NCBI RefSeq assembly: GCF_021245985.1
Contig: NZ_JAJQXA010000004.1
Location: forward strand, 62,001 to 126,000
Source of the DNA: Flavobacterium soyae
GTDB taxonomy: Bacteria; Bacteroidota; Bacteroidia; Flavobacteriales; Flavobacteriaceae
Length of the DNA: 64,000 bases
Direction: 5' to 3'
In this document: one piece after another, positions 35,114-44,209 of the stretch
How the letters are laid out: each line of letters begins with the position of its first letter
Position numbering within the stretch: position 1 is the first letter of the stretch
Position numbers and translations under genes: made by a program
Notes under the pieces: model-generated
What the model was told of the DNA's origin: nothing
What the model saw: the letters and a program-made list of their open reading frames with translations, nothing else
Database searches by the model: none

Positions 35114-35489
35114 CTTTTACCGTTACTTCTTTATTATGAGTAAGCATTGTACATGTTGCTGTAAACTCTGCTCCCGGCTCTATAGAAAGTTTTCCAACGG
35201 CAACTTCGCCGTGAATTTTTGCCGATGCTTTAATATTAAGGATTTCGAGAACTTTAATTTTTCCATGAAATTCTCCTTCAATATCAGCATTATTACAAAT
35301 GATTTCTCCTTTTATTACGCCTGTTGCGCCTATCACTAATTTTCCCTGCGAGGTGAAATTTCCAATCAATTCGCCATCTAATCTAAAATCAGCTTTTGAG
35401 ACAATGTCTCCTACAATAGAAGTTCCTTCAACAATTCGGTTTGTTTTTCCTAAAAGTTCTGTTCCGTTTTTTTTTACTTTGTCAAACAT
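35094..35489 (-). CDS. bactofilin (polymer-forming cytoskeletal protein)
   Basis: 131 aa. The central right-handed beta-helix with a six-residue rhythm of hydrophobic positions (GTSIVGDIVSKADFRLDGEL, GATGVIKGEIICNNADIEGE) is the bactofilin/DUF583 core, with short charged ends. Bactofilins self-assemble into filaments on the membrane without nucleotide. It starts 4 bases after the sprE stop, suggesting cotranscription with the gliding/secretion lipoprotein. Confidence 0.92.
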   Translation of the reverse strand: MFDKVKKNGTELLGKTNRIVEGTSIVGDIVSKADFRLDGELIGNFTSQGKLVIGATGVIKGEIICNNADIEGEFHGKIKVLEILNIKASAKIHGEVAVGKLSIEPGAEFTATCTMLTHNKEVTVKDGKGSE

Positions 35490-35493
35490 TATA

Positions 35494-38106
35494 TTATGGG
35501 TTTTTTGGGGCGAGGTAGGCGTCTAGGTTCTTTTTAATTTGAACCACTTTGTAATTATCCGTTGACATAATTATTGCCGGATGTACAATTTTATATTTTT
35601 TATCATCTCTCAAAACTCCCGCAACATCATTGGCATATGCTTCTGATTTTAAACCATGAATAGCCACAAAACTTTGTGTTCTATTATATTTGTCAAAGGA
35701 AGTTGTTAATCTTTCAAAATTTTCGACTAACAAAAATACTCTAATAGCTTCTTCAATTTGTTTAAGCGTTTTAGAATCATTATTAGGAATTAAATATAAA
35801 ATTTTCCAGTTTTTATTATCTACAGTTGTAAAACTAAGTCTTTCTAAAGTTGGAACTTGTTTCTCAAGAATTTCTCTGGCATTTTTTCCTTCTTCACTAT
35901 TTGGATAATTATCTGCCACGTTTTCTAAACCTTTTTTATAGGCTTCTAATCCGTTGACTTTTCCTAAAGTGTTTGCTTTTAGTAATTCAAATTTAGAAAC
36001 AATATCTTCTCCGGAATATTGATTGATTAAATTATCGATATTATCTAATACAATATCGAATTTTTCTTCCTGAAATAGTTTATACCATTTTTGGTATTCC
36101 TTTTCGGGTGACGCTATATCATCAGCATTTGTATTATTCAAAATCTGAGCATATCTCGAAGTTGGATAATTTGTTGTTATGTCTGATTTAATTTTTGCTG
36201 CTTTTTCCGGATCAGTAATTTGATAGATTTTATACAAATTATACATCGACGGAAGCACCAATTTTTCTTCAGGATTATTTTTAAGTAATTGTTCCAGTTT
36301 ATCACTTGCCAATTTATATTCCTTAAATTTCTCCTTATATATAAGACCTAATTGATAATAGGCAAAATTGCGTTCTTTACCAATACTGTCCATTGCTGTT
36401 TGTGTTTTCGGAAGCTGTTTTTCATAAAAAGCAGTTGTATACTTTTCTATAACAACTGTGTCTTTCAATTTAGCAGCCTCTGCTTCATTTATACTGTCAT
36501 TGAGCATCGCTGCATCATTTGCAGATTTTATTGTGGCCAGTCTCCAGTTTCCGCCAAGCGTTCTGTTACCCCACATTTTTTTAAACTGCAACTTTCCGTA
36601 GGCAACTGTCGTTGGGTTATAAAAATAAAAAGTACTTGCAGCAGCATCATTTCCAGATGGGGGTCTTATTCCGTCATCAGGATCTATAGGTTTACCTAAT
36701 GAATTCGGATTTACTGCAGTTGGTGCATTCGATGCATTTGTGTTTCGGTCAATATTAGCTAACTTCTCTTTTTCTTTTTCTTCCTGAATTCGTTTAGCTT
36801 CATCTTTCTTTCTAAGTTCTGCTATATAATTTTCAAAGTAAATTTTTCTTTCAGTATCTGGCAGTCCGTATACTTTAATAATACTGTCGTTTCGTTTTGC
36901 AATTCCTTCGTATTTAATTACGTTGTCAAGATTTTTTCTGTTTTTTTCGATAAAAGTAAACTCCCTTGTTTTTGGGTCTAACTTTGTCAATGTACTGTCA
37001 TAATACTTAGCAGCCATTGTATAATCTGTATTTTTAAAATACATGTTTCCAATATTTCGATAAGCCGATGCCATTAAGTAGGGATCTGTAGATTTTCTGC
37101 CTAAAGATTTATTGTAGAATTTTAATGCATTTTCATTGTCTTTCTTTTTATCATAGAAAACTCCCATTTCATAAAAAAGAACATCATAATAAGGTCGGTT
37201 TTCACGATCTGCAACTAACTTATTATAGATTTTTAAAAATATGGTGTCGTTGCCTTTTTCATAATCGTACATCTGTGCTTTTTTTGCATAAGCGTGCATC
37301 ATATATTTTCTATTGGCTTTGCGATTCATGTCGATCACACCATCATAATAATATGTTGCACTGTCTTTATTTCCAACTTCCTGATACATCTGCCCTAAGA
37401 TGAATTTATAACGGGCGCGGTCTTCATTTATTCTTGAAAATTCTTCTGCAATTCTAAGTTTGGCAACGGCACTGTCTCTTTCTTCTAAATTTAGGAAAGC
37501 TTCGGCCAATAAAGCATTGGCATCCGAAAATGTCTGTTTATCTAAATCTGTTTTCTTTAATAACAAATTAATGTTTTTAACCACAATCGCATCATTTCCT
37601 AAACGCATATTGGTTTTTTCGCGCCAGATTTTAGCAGTGTAAATATTGCTGCTATTTGGATATTTGTAAAGAATATAATTGAATGCATCTAAGGCCGGAA
37701 TAAAACGCTGATCATAATATCTGGCTTTTCCAAGCATTAAATATGCTTCATCTATTTGATAGTTTCTTTCTCTTCCTCCAATATTCATGGAGTGTTTTTG
37801 AATTGCTTTTGTTGCTTTTGTTTCTGCTTTTTCAAAATCAGGATTTTTTGTTTTAGATCCTTCCGAAAAATTTTCATCAAACTGCATTTTTTCAATTGGA
37901 AGGAGTTTCCAGAAATTATCCTGATTGTTGGCCTGAATAGACAGCAGTCCTTTTTCAAGACCAATTCCTCCGTTATACAAAATATTGTATTTTGTACTTA
38001 AAGCGTGAGAATTTCTGTTCACAAAAGTATTATTCTTGGTAGAACATGCTATCAAAAAGAGAAAAAATGTGAGAAAAAAACTATATTTAAGAGTATTCTT
38101 TTTCAA
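35494..38106 (-). CDS. sprE: gliding motility/type IX secretion lipoprotein SprE (PorW)
   Basis: 870 aa. Lipobox LIAC (Cys21). Multiple tetratricopeptide repeats run from about residue 95 to 400 (EKAETKATKAIQKH, AYLMLGKARYYDQRFIPALDA, and so on), then a KxEExxRIQEEKEK linker, a domain with FYFYNPTTVAYGKLQFKKMW, more repeats, and a conserved C-terminal end (NWKILYLIPNN). Length and layout match F. johnsoniae SprE, needed for gliding and secretion through the type IX system at the periplasm. Its placement beside the atp operon agrees with my memory of that genome. Confidence 0.88.
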   Translation of the reverse strand: MKKNTLKYSFFLTFFLFLIACSTKNNTFVNRNSHALSTKYNILYNGGIGLEKGLLSIQANNQDNFWKLLPIEKMQFDENFSEGSKTKNPDFEKAETKATKAIQKHSMNIGGRERNYQIDEAYLMLGKARYYDQRFIPALDAFNYILYKYPNSSNIYTAKIWREKTNMRLGNDAIVVKNINLLLKKTDLDKQTFSDANALLAEAFLNLEERDSAVAKLRIAEEFSRINEDRARYKFILGQMYQEVGNKDSATYYYDGVIDMNRKANRKYMMHAYAKKAQMYDYEKGNDTIFLKIYNKLVADRENRPYYDVLFYEMGVFYDKKKDNENALKFYNKSLGRKSTDPYLMASAYRNIGNMYFKNTDYTMAAKYYDSTLTKLDPKTREFTFIEKNRKNLDNVIKYEGIAKRNDSIIKVYGLPDTERKIYFENYIAELRKKDEAKRIQEEKEKEKLANIDRNTNASNAPTAVNPNSLGKPIDPDDGIRPPSGNDAAASTFYFYNPTTVAYGKLQFKKMWGNRTLGGNWRLATIKSANDAAMLNDSINEAEAAKLKDTVVIEKYTTAFYEKQLPKTQTAMDSIGKERNFAYYQLGLIYKEKFKEYKLASDKLEQLLKNNPEEKLVLPSMYNLYKIYQITDPEKAAKIKSDITTNYPTSRYAQILNNTNADDIASPEKEYQKWYKLFQEEKFDIVLDNIDNLINQYSGEDIVSKFELLKANTLGKVNGLEAYKKGLENVADNYPNSEEGKNAREILEKQVPTLERLSFTTVDNKNWKILYLIPNNDSKTLKQIEEAIRVFLLVENFERLTTSFDKYNRTQSFVAIHGLKSEAYANDVAGVLRDDKKYKIVHPAIIMSTDNYKVVQIKKNLDAYLAPKNP

Positions 38107-38195
38107 TAGAACTGATTTTAAAGCATTAACTTCTAAAAAGCATTTTTAGTATAATGACTTGTAAAAATACACTTCTTTTTTGAAACTTTAGGGAC

Positions 38196-38891
38196 TTATA
38201 CAGCAAAAAAAGATTCCAGTTCTTGTAAGGTTTCTTCTGAGGTTTGAATATCCTTTACAATTTCACCTTTATTAAGGGCAACTATTCTATCACAAACTTC
38301 AACGGTGTGTTGTAAATCGTGGCTCGAGACTAAAACGGTAACCTTTGGATTTTCAGCTAATTCTTTAATAATTTTCTTTAACCTGCTCACTGTTGTTGGA
38401 TCTAAATTTGCAAAAGGTTCATCTAAAATTACTACTTCAGGGTTTCCAATAAGTGTTGCAATAATTCCAACTTTCTTTTGATTTCCTTTAGATAAATCGC
38501 GAAGGTATTTTTTATTGTTTAAAATTTCTCCATTAAAAAATTCTTCATGTCTGGCTAACAATGCATCAATATCAGCTTTATTTTGATGGCGTAAATCTCC
38601 AATAAAATAAAAATATTCTTCGGGAGTCAGATAGCCAATCAGGAAACTTTCATCTAAAAAAGAACCTGTAAAAGATTTCCAGTTTTCACTCGTATTTACC
38701 TGAATATCATTGCTTGTTATATTTCCTGTCGAAGGCTGGATTAAATCTAAAAGTAAGCTGAAAAAAGTTGTTTTTCCTGCTCCGTTGTTGCCTACCAATC
38801 CAAAACTCTGCCCTTTTGGAATTTCAAGATTATGAATATTTAAAACTGTAGTACCGTTATATTTTTTTGAAAGTTGATTTACTTGTATCAT
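38196..38891 (-). CDS. ABC transporter ATP-binding protein
   Basis: 231 aa. Walker A GLVGNNGAGKTT, the signature LSKGNQKKVG, Walker B VVILDEPFANLDP and the H-loop VSSHDLQHT are intact. It is the ATPase of an exporter whose membrane part is the DUF5687 gene just upstream, 83 bases away on the same strand. The cargo is unknown. Confidence 0.93.
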   Translation of the reverse strand: MIQVNQLSKKYNGTTVLNIHNLEIPKGQSFGLVGNNGAGKTTFFSLLLDLIQPSTGNITSNDIQVNTSENWKSFTGSFLDESFLIGYLTPEEYFYFIGDLRHQNKADIDALLARHEEFFNGEILNNKKYLRDLSKGNQKKVGIIATLIGNPEVVILDEPFANLDPTTVSRLKKIIKELAENPKVTVLVSSHDLQHTVEVCDRIVALNKGEIVKDIQTSEETLQELESFFAV

Positions 38892-38974
38892 GGTGTAATT
38901 TTAGATATTGGATTGTTGATTTTAGATTTCTATCTGATAAAATTATCTCATTATCAAATTGACAGATTCTCTAA

Positions 38975-40435
38975 TTAACTCTTTTGTTTATAAGCATTTA
39001 TTGTACTGTACTTTTCGATTTTATATCTTTTTTCGATTAAAGAAAAAACCTTGTCTTTAAAAATAAAACCTAAAACGCCCGCGCCGGCAACTAAGGCTAA
39101 TCCGAGGTTTTTGTTATTTAAATAAAGTCCGATTGCATACAATGCCAAAGGCAGTAAAATTTTTGGGAGCGTTAATAACATCGCACTTACATTAAACGCT
39201 TTTTTATCTCCAAAAGCACCGCCGGCATTGCTTAAATCAATTGGCGTTTTGGTAAAAGCGCCGCCTAAAAGAACCAAATGTGAATTAACTCCAATATTGT
39301 AAATCGCTCCAACTACAATTGTCAGGTAAATTTCCCAGCCAAAAAACAAATAAAACGATGCAATTATTGTCGAGAAAAAAGTAGCGATAACAATAAGCCA
39401 CCATTTTGAAGTGATGTAACCGCGATACGGAATATTCTGGGTCATCATTAATTGGTAATACGAACTATCCCAGCTTGGTACAAACTGCCCAAAGACAAAC
39501 AAAAATCCACCGGAAACAAATATTCCGGCAAAAATGTGCATTACAGGCGGCTGGTGCGTATTTCCAAAAAACAAAAATCCATAAAATAAAAAGAGAACAC
39601 TCATAAAAATAGTTGTCTTTGATCTTTTATTTCTCTTGATAAGTTTAATGTCATTTTTAAGGAAAGTTCCCAAAGTTCCAAATTGATTCAGCCACGAAAG
39701 ATTTTCTGTTACTGCAACATCTTCTTTTACAGAAAGCCCGGCATCGAGATATAGATTTTTTTTCAAAAATTTAAAACTAAAAATATATAAGCCAGCCAAT
39801 ACTAAAATGGGAATTAAAAACAACCCTTTTATAGTATAAAGTCCTTGAAAAAAGGGAGTTGTAAAAGTTGTAACATCAAACAATTTATAATATTGCGCGC
39901 CGCCTAAAACAAGAATTAATCCAACAAAAACAACAAATAATTTATCGATATTACTTAAAATTATGTTCAAAAAATTGTTGATATATATAAAAGAAAGCAT
40001 TGCCAGATTCCAAAAAATAATAGCTGTTATATCATATCCTTCTATTACCAAAACAACTGAAAACGGAACAAAAAATAAAGCGTGAACCCAATTAAAAAAG
40101 GACAAAACGGTTTTGCCCAATGAAAAATGAACAATTACGGGTTTTTTAAAAGGTAAAACTAATAATGGTTTTATGTTCAAAACAGGAATTGATTGCAGCA
40201 GTAAACGAATTACTAAATCAAAAAGAAAATAATAAATCAGAAATCGGTTTACGGTTACTAATGGTTCCAGATGCATCTCTTTAAGAATATAAAATGCGCC
40301 AATACCCATTGCAATAAAAATTAATGAAAAATAGATCATTAAAAATCCCATTATAATTTTCATTGCCAGATTTTTACCAAATGATGCCGACCTGATAAAG
40401 GCTTTCCATTCGAGATAAATAAACTTTTTAATCAT
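38975..40435 (-). CDS. DUF5687 membrane protein (ABC exporter permease)
   Basis: 486 aa from ATG 40435 (MIKKFIYLEWKAFIRSASF); twelve codons upstream the frame opens at the promoter. About twelve helices, with positively charged cytoplasmic loops (IKRNKRSKTTIF). The start LEWKAFIRS and the pairing with an ATPase fit ABC-2-like permeases known as DUF5687. It runs divergently to the 2Fe-2S reductase gene and has its own promoter at 40469-40476. Confidence 0.87.
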   Translation of the reverse strand: MIKKFIYLEWKAFIRSASFGKNLAMKIIMGFLMIYFSLIFIAMGIGAFYILKEMHLEPLVTVNRFLIYYFLFDLVIRLLLQSIPVLNIKPLLVLPFKKPVIVHFSLGKTVLSFFNWVHALFFVPFSVVLVIEGYDITAIIFWNLAMLSFIYINNFLNIILSNIDKLFVVFVGLILVLGGAQYYKLFDVTTFTTPFFQGLYTIKGLFLIPILVLAGLYIFSFKFLKKNLYLDAGLSVKEDVAVTENLSWLNQFGTLGTFLKNDIKLIKRNKRSKTTIFMSVLFLFYGFLFFGNTHQPPVMHIFAGIFVSGGFLFVFGQFVPSWDSSYYQLMMTQNIPYRGYITSKWWLIVIATFFSTIIASFYLFFGWEIYLTIVVGAIYNIGVNSHLVLLGGAFTKTPIDLSNAGGAFGDKKAFNVSAMLLTLPKILLPLALYAIGLYLNNKNLGLALVAGAGVLGFIFKDKVFSLIEKRYKIEKYSTINAYKQKS

Positions 40436-40468
40436 GGTTAATTGGTTTTGATTTTTGTAGTAAGAGAT

Positions 40469-40476
40469 CAAATGTA
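40469..40476 (-). promoter_or_regulatory. -7 promoter element of DUF5687-ABC operon
   Basis: Minus strand TACATTTG (TAnnTTTG), about 33 bases before the ATG at 40435. Divergent to the element at 40540-40547. Confidence 0.6.
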
Positions 40477-40539
40477 GGAAAACGTTACAAAAAAAGTTAA
40501 AAAAAATATTTTAGTAAGTGTCAATTACTTATGGTTTGC

Positions 40540-40547
40540 TACTTTTG
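40540..40547 (+). promoter_or_regulatory. -7 promoter element of 2Fe-2S reductase gene
   Basis: TACTTTTG (TAnnTTTG), ending 15 bases before the ATG at 40563. Confidence 0.6.
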
Positions 40548-40562
40548 CAAAAAAATTAAATC

Positions 40563-41615
40563 ATGCCTTCATTCTTAAAACTTATAATTAAAGAGGTAAA
40601 ACGTGAAACTGCCGATGCTGTTTCAATACTTTTTAATGTTCCAGAAGAACTTAAACAAGACTATAAATTTATAGCCGGACAATACATAAATTTAAAATTA
40701 ACGCTTGATAATCAAGAAATTCGTCGTGCTTATTCTATTTGCTCTGCGCCAGAAAGCGGCGAATTGCGAATTGCAGTTAAAGCCGTAAAAAGCGGTTTGT
40801 TTTCTCAGTTTGCCAATACAAAGTTAAAAGCAGGAGATGTTCTTGAAGTGGGCCATCCGGAAGGAAAATTTACTTTTGAACCTGATGCTGAAAGACAAAA
40901 AAATTATGTGGCGTTTGCTGCCGGAAGCGGAATCACTCCGGTACTTTCTATCTTAAAATCAGTTTTAAAGAATGAGCCAAAAAGTTCATTTGTATTGGTT
41001 TACGGAAACAAAACTCCTGAAGCAACTATTTTTCATCAGGAATTACACGATTTACAACTACAGTATGTTGGCCGTTTTTTTGTGCATTATGTTTACAGCC
41101 AGGCGAAAGTTGAAAATGCATTGTTTGGAAGAATCGAAAAATCAACCGTGAATTTTGTATTGAACAACAAACACAAAGAATTAGCATTTGATAAGTTTTA
41201 TTTGTGCGGACCTGAAGAAATGATCAATACAGTTTCGAATGTTTTGAAAGAGAAAAACGTAAAAGAATCTGCTATTAAATTTGAGCTTTTTACTACTTCT
41301 TCTCAGGAAAATGAAATTAAAACTTCATTAGAAGGACATACAAAAATTACAGTTTTAGTTGATGATGAAGAAGTTACTTTTGAGATGTCTCAAAAACAAA
41401 CCATTCTTGATGCCGCTCTAAAACATGGCGTTGATGCTCCTTATTCTTGTCAGGGCGGAATTTGCAGCAGCTGTTTAGGAAGGGTTACTGCCGGTACAGC
41501 TGAAATGACAAAAAATTCTATTTTAACTGATAGTGAAATTGCTGAAGGCTTAATTTTAACTTGCCAGGCACACCCAACTTCAGATACTATTTATATTGAC
41601 TACGACGACGTTTAG
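40563..41615 (+). CDS. PaaE-like ferredoxin reductase with C-terminal 2Fe-2S domain
   Basis: 350 aa in three parts: FAD domain (RAYSICSAPESG near 58-69 and AVKAVKSGLFSQF), NAD(P) domain (FAAGSGITPVLSIL, LCGPEEMI) and a plant-type 2Fe-2S domain with CQGGICSSC and a distal Cys in LTCQAHP. Family members pass electrons from NAD(P)H to an oxygenase or desaturase; PaaE serves phenylacetyl-CoA epoxidase, but the other paa genes are not here. In flavobacteria this gene is often alone, so its partner is open. Confidence 0.92.
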   Translation: MPSFLKLIIKEVKRETADAVSILFNVPEELKQDYKFIAGQYINLKLTLDNQEIRRAYSICSAPESGELRIAVKAVKSGLFSQFANTKLKAGDVLEVGHPEGKFTFEPDAERQKNYVAFAAGSGITPVLSILKSVLKNEPKSSFVLVYGNKTPEATIFHQELHDLQLQYVGRFFVHYVYSQAKVENALFGRIEKSTVNFVLNNKHKELAFDKFYLCGPEEMINTVSNVLKEKNVKESAIKFELFTTSSQENEIKTSLEGHTKITVLVDDEEVTFEMSQKQTILDAALKHGVDAPYSCQGGICSSCLGRVTAGTAEMTKNSILTDSEIAEGLILTCQAHPTSDTIYIDYDDV

Positions 41616-41636
41616 TCTGTTAAATTCTAAAATATA

Positions 41637-41676
41637 AAATTCCAAATTCCAATTTTACTATTGGGATTTGGAATTT
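41637..41676 (+). terminator. terminator-like inverted repeat, copy 1
   Basis: Arms AAATTCCAAATTCCAA and TTGGGATTTGGAATTT with an 8-base loop, then a T-run. Sixteen-base stem with one wobble. Nearly the same sequence recurs at 42292-42331. Confidence 0.85.
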
Positions 41677-41853
41677 TTTTTGTGAGTTATTTCTTTTATC
41701 AGGTTTAAAATTTTGGAAGTATACTTTTCTGGTTTAAGAAATATACAAAAAAGCATTTAGATTATTGGGTTATTTTTAAAAAACATGCTTGAAATTTAGT
41801 ATATTAGTAGTGTACTTAAGACTTGTCAACACGTTTTTAAAACATTCAATATT

Positions 41854-42252
41854 ATGGCAATGCATCACTACCTCCGTCTAACTTTTATATTACTTTTTGT
41901 AATAACTTCTCTTTTTTGTCTCTACTTCGTAATCAAAAAAAGAAAAAAAAGAAAAGCTCCTAAACTACTTTCAAAAGAAAAGTATGATTGCTCAAAGAAT
42001 GAGGGAATGACAGAAATATCAATCTCTAATGATAGCTTTTTTAATATTTGGCCTTATGTAAGTGAATTAAAAGCAGCTAAAATTTTATCGAAAAAAATTA
42101 AAGAATCTCAATTGGTACATAAAGTTTACAGAAATTCAACCAATGATTTTGAATACATTTTATTAACTACTGAAAAAGAAAATCATTTTGTAAAAGTTGT
42201 AGTTGATAAAAATAAAAAGAAAGCATTGGGATATCTTTTTCTGGATTTATGA
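41854..42252 (+). CDS. single-pass membrane protein, unknown
   Basis: 132 aa. One hydrophobic helix (about 9-27), then a basic patch (KKRKKRKAPK) implying the rest is cytoplasmic. The remainder (ISNDSFFNIWPYVSELKAAK, FEYILLTTEKENHFVKVVVD) looks like a small alpha/beta domain. No family recognised. The ATG follows a stretch with no good -7 match. It stands alone between two near-identical terminators. Confidence 0.6.
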   Translation: MAMHHYLRLTFILLFVITSLFCLYFVIKKRKKRKAPKLLSKEKYDCSKNEGMTEISISNDSFFNIWPYVSELKAAKILSKKIKESQLVHKVYRNSTNDFEYILLTTEKENHFVKVVVDKNKKKALGYLFLDL

Positions 42253-42291
42253 GAAATTCCAAAATAAATTATATAAAATTTCCAATAAAAA

Positions 42292-42331
42292 AAATTCCAA
42301 ATTCCAACGTTACAATTGGAATTTGGAATTT
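42292..42331 (+). terminator. terminator-like inverted repeat, copy 2
   Basis: Perfect 16-base arms AAATTCCAAATTCCAA / TTGGAATTTGGAATTT around an 8-base loop. The left arm is identical to that of the copy at 41637. Confidence 0.85.
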
Positions 42332-42360
42332 TTTATTTAACCTTAATTCTTGCTTTTTGC

Positions 42361-42420
42361 CACCCTGAGCGAAGTCGAAAGACTTATATGCTCAGAAGAC
42401 TTCAACTTCGCTCAGTCTGA
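42361..42420. repeat. CTGAGCGAAGT inverted repeat
   Basis: CTGAGCGAAGT (42365-42375) faces ACTTCGCTCAG (42405-42415), with further partial pairing through AGACTT and GAAGTC words. GC-richer than its surroundings. I recall this word as a frequent intergenic repeat of flavobacteria. It sits between two convergent genes. Confidence 0.8.
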
Positions 42421-42430
42421 CAATAATATA

Positions 42431-43492
42431 TTATAATTGGTTTTTTATTTTAGAAACAACTTCATCTGGAGAAATTGTTCTCATTGCATCTTCATAACCT
42501 TCTACAATTTTATTTCCGTAAACAGACGTTGGCAGTTTTGGATATTGATTTCTGTCTGAAGTTAAAGCATTTTCTAAGCTTTGATTGAAAGGTAAAAATC
42601 CGGCATAAGGATGTGTTGCGCCCCAAAGCGTAATGACTTTTACTCCAAGCATTGCTGCAATGTGCGCATTTCCAGAATCCATAGAAAGCATTACATCAAG
42701 ATTGCTTATTAATTTTAATTCCTGCTGAAATTTAATTTTTCCGGCAACGTTTATTACGTTTTTAAAAGGTTCTGAAAGTGAATTCAAAATTTCAATTTCT
42801 TTTTTTCCTCCTCCAAAAAGCAAAATCGTATAATCTTTATTTTCTGCCAGTTTTGTTATTACTTCCTTCATTAAATCTAAAGGATAAACTTTAGAATCGT
42901 ATTGGGCAAAAGGAGCAATCCCGATCAGTTTTTGATAATTTTCTCCAACCAAATCTGTGATTTCTGCACCAAAAACTGCTTTCTTAGGAAATTCAATCCC
43001 GACGTTTCGGGATGATAAATCTACAGGAAAACCAAGCTCTTCAAATACTTTTGCATGTCTTTCGAACATGGTTGGTAACTGCTTGAAAATTTTGTTTTCT
43101 GCCCTAGTTAATTCTTTTTTTCCTTCACGGCCTTTATCAACGGTTGCTCTTTTTTTTCCGCTTAAAGCAAAAAGCAAACTCACCACTTTTGATCGTAACA
43201 CATTATGAAGATCTGCAAAAGCATCTATTTTGAGTTTTTTTACATCGTTAAATAATCGTAAAAGCCCGGTAAAACCTTTGTGTCTTTCTTTTTCATCAAA
43301 AGCAAAAAACTCAAGATTCGGGATTCCGTCAAAAAAAGGTTTAAAAAAAGGACGCGAAATAACGGTCAGTTTCACCGTTGGATATTGCTTTACAAAAGCA
43401 CGTAAAATAGGAACCGTCATGGCGACATCTCCCATTGCGGATAGTCTCATGACGGCTATATGTTTAATCTGGCTGTTAGACAACTCTGCCAA
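42431..43492 (-). CDS. family 9 glycosyltransferase (heptosyltransferase-like)
   Basis: 353 aa, GT-B fold: N-terminal RLSAMGDVAMTVPILRAF and C-terminal SMDSGNAHIAAMLGVKVITLWGATHP, the ADP-heptose transferase landmarks of lipopolysaccharide core synthesis. The start is not an ATG: TTG at 43492 follows the DUF4254 stop by one base, and a second TTG at 43483 gives MSNSQIKHIAV. The first ATG would cut into the conserved N-terminus. I keep the longer frame. Confidence 0.88.
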   Translation of the reverse strand: MAELSNSQIKHIAVMRLSAMGDVAMTVPILRAFVKQYPTVKLTVISRPFFKPFFDGIPNLEFFAFDEKERHKGFTGLLRLFNDVKKLKIDAFADLHNVLRSKVVSLLFALSGKKRATVDKGREGKKELTRAENKIFKQLPTMFERHAKVFEELGFPVDLSSRNVGIEFPKKAVFGAEITDLVGENYQKLIGIAPFAQYDSKVYPLDLMKEVITKLAENKDYTILLFGGGKKEIEILNSLSEPFKNVINVAGKIKFQQELKLISNLDVMLSMDSGNAHIAAMLGVKVITLWGATHPYAGFLPFNQSLENALTSDRNQYPKLPTSVYGNKIVEGYEDAMRTISPDEVVSKIKNQL

Positions 43493-43493
43493 A

Positions 43494-44099
43494 TTATTTT
43501 TTATTTTGATATAAAACCGGGTTCAAATCATCGTCGTTATACATTTTCATTTGTTTGTATACTTTCATGAATTTATCACCATTTTCGATATCTGTCAATA
43601 ATTCTTCGATTGCTGTAGATAAATCTGTTCTTTGTTCTAAAAGAATATTTAATTTTTCCTGACATTTATCTCTATGTTCCTGAGTCGCTTCTGCGCGAGT
43701 CGCTTCTTCGTTCATGTGATAAATTTTTAACGCCAGAATAGACAATCTGTCAAATGCCCAAGCCGGGCTTTCAGAATTGATTTTTGCTCCGTCTTTTGCT
43801 TTTACATGACTGTATTTTTGCAAAAAGTAACTATCGATATATTCAACCATATCAGTACGCTCCTGATTTGAAGCGTCGATTCGTCTTTTTAAAGTCAAAG
43901 CCGCTGCGGGATCAATTTGCGGATCACGAATGATATCTTCAAAATGCCATTGAACAGTATCAATCCAGTTTTTTAAATATAATAAATGTTCGAATTTATC
44001 TTTTGGAAATGGATTGTTTATAGGCTGGTCAACATTATCAAATTGATGATAATCTTTAATGCTTTGTTCGAAAACAGAATATGCTAATTTTGAAAACAT
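43494..44099 (-). CDS. DUF4254 protein
   Basis: 201 aa, all-helical and charged (MFSKLAYSVFEQSIKDYHQF, WHFEDIIRDPQIDP, ERTDMVEYIDSYFL). No membrane segment or signal. The family is known from Bacteroidetes beside glycosyltransferase family 9 genes, with no assigned function; the same pairing is seen here, with a one-base gap. It might assist the transferase in core glycan assembly (inference). Confidence 0.85.
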   Translation of the reverse strand: MFSKLAYSVFEQSIKDYHQFDNVDQPINNPFPKDKFEHLLYLKNWIDTVQWHFEDIIRDPQIDPAAALTLKRRIDASNQERTDMVEYIDSYFLQKYSHVKAKDGAKINSESPAWAFDRLSILALKIYHMNEEATRAEATQEHRDKCQEKLNILLEQRTDLSTAIEELLTDIENGDKFMKVYKQMKMYNDDDLNPVLYQNKK

Positions 44100-44119
44100 G
44101 TCTTTATTTTTTAGAGATA

Positions 44120-44127
44120 CAAAGATA
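44120..44127 (-). promoter_or_regulatory. -7 promoter element of DUF4254-GT9 operon
   Basis: Minus strand TATCTTTG (TAnnTTTG), 20 bases upstream of the ATG at 44099. Confidence 0.6.
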
Positions 44128-44209
44128 CTTTTTATACTTTTATGCTGCGAAAAAAAGAAATTAATTTTTGTTTTTATATAATAGTTCGTTAATAAATTAA
44201 AAATACATC

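Noticed and set aside
37125..37403. Plus-strand ORF opposite sprE
   Set aside because: Cys/His/Phe-rich translation is the usual antisense shadow of a Lys/Asn-rich TPR gene; no promoter match or family.
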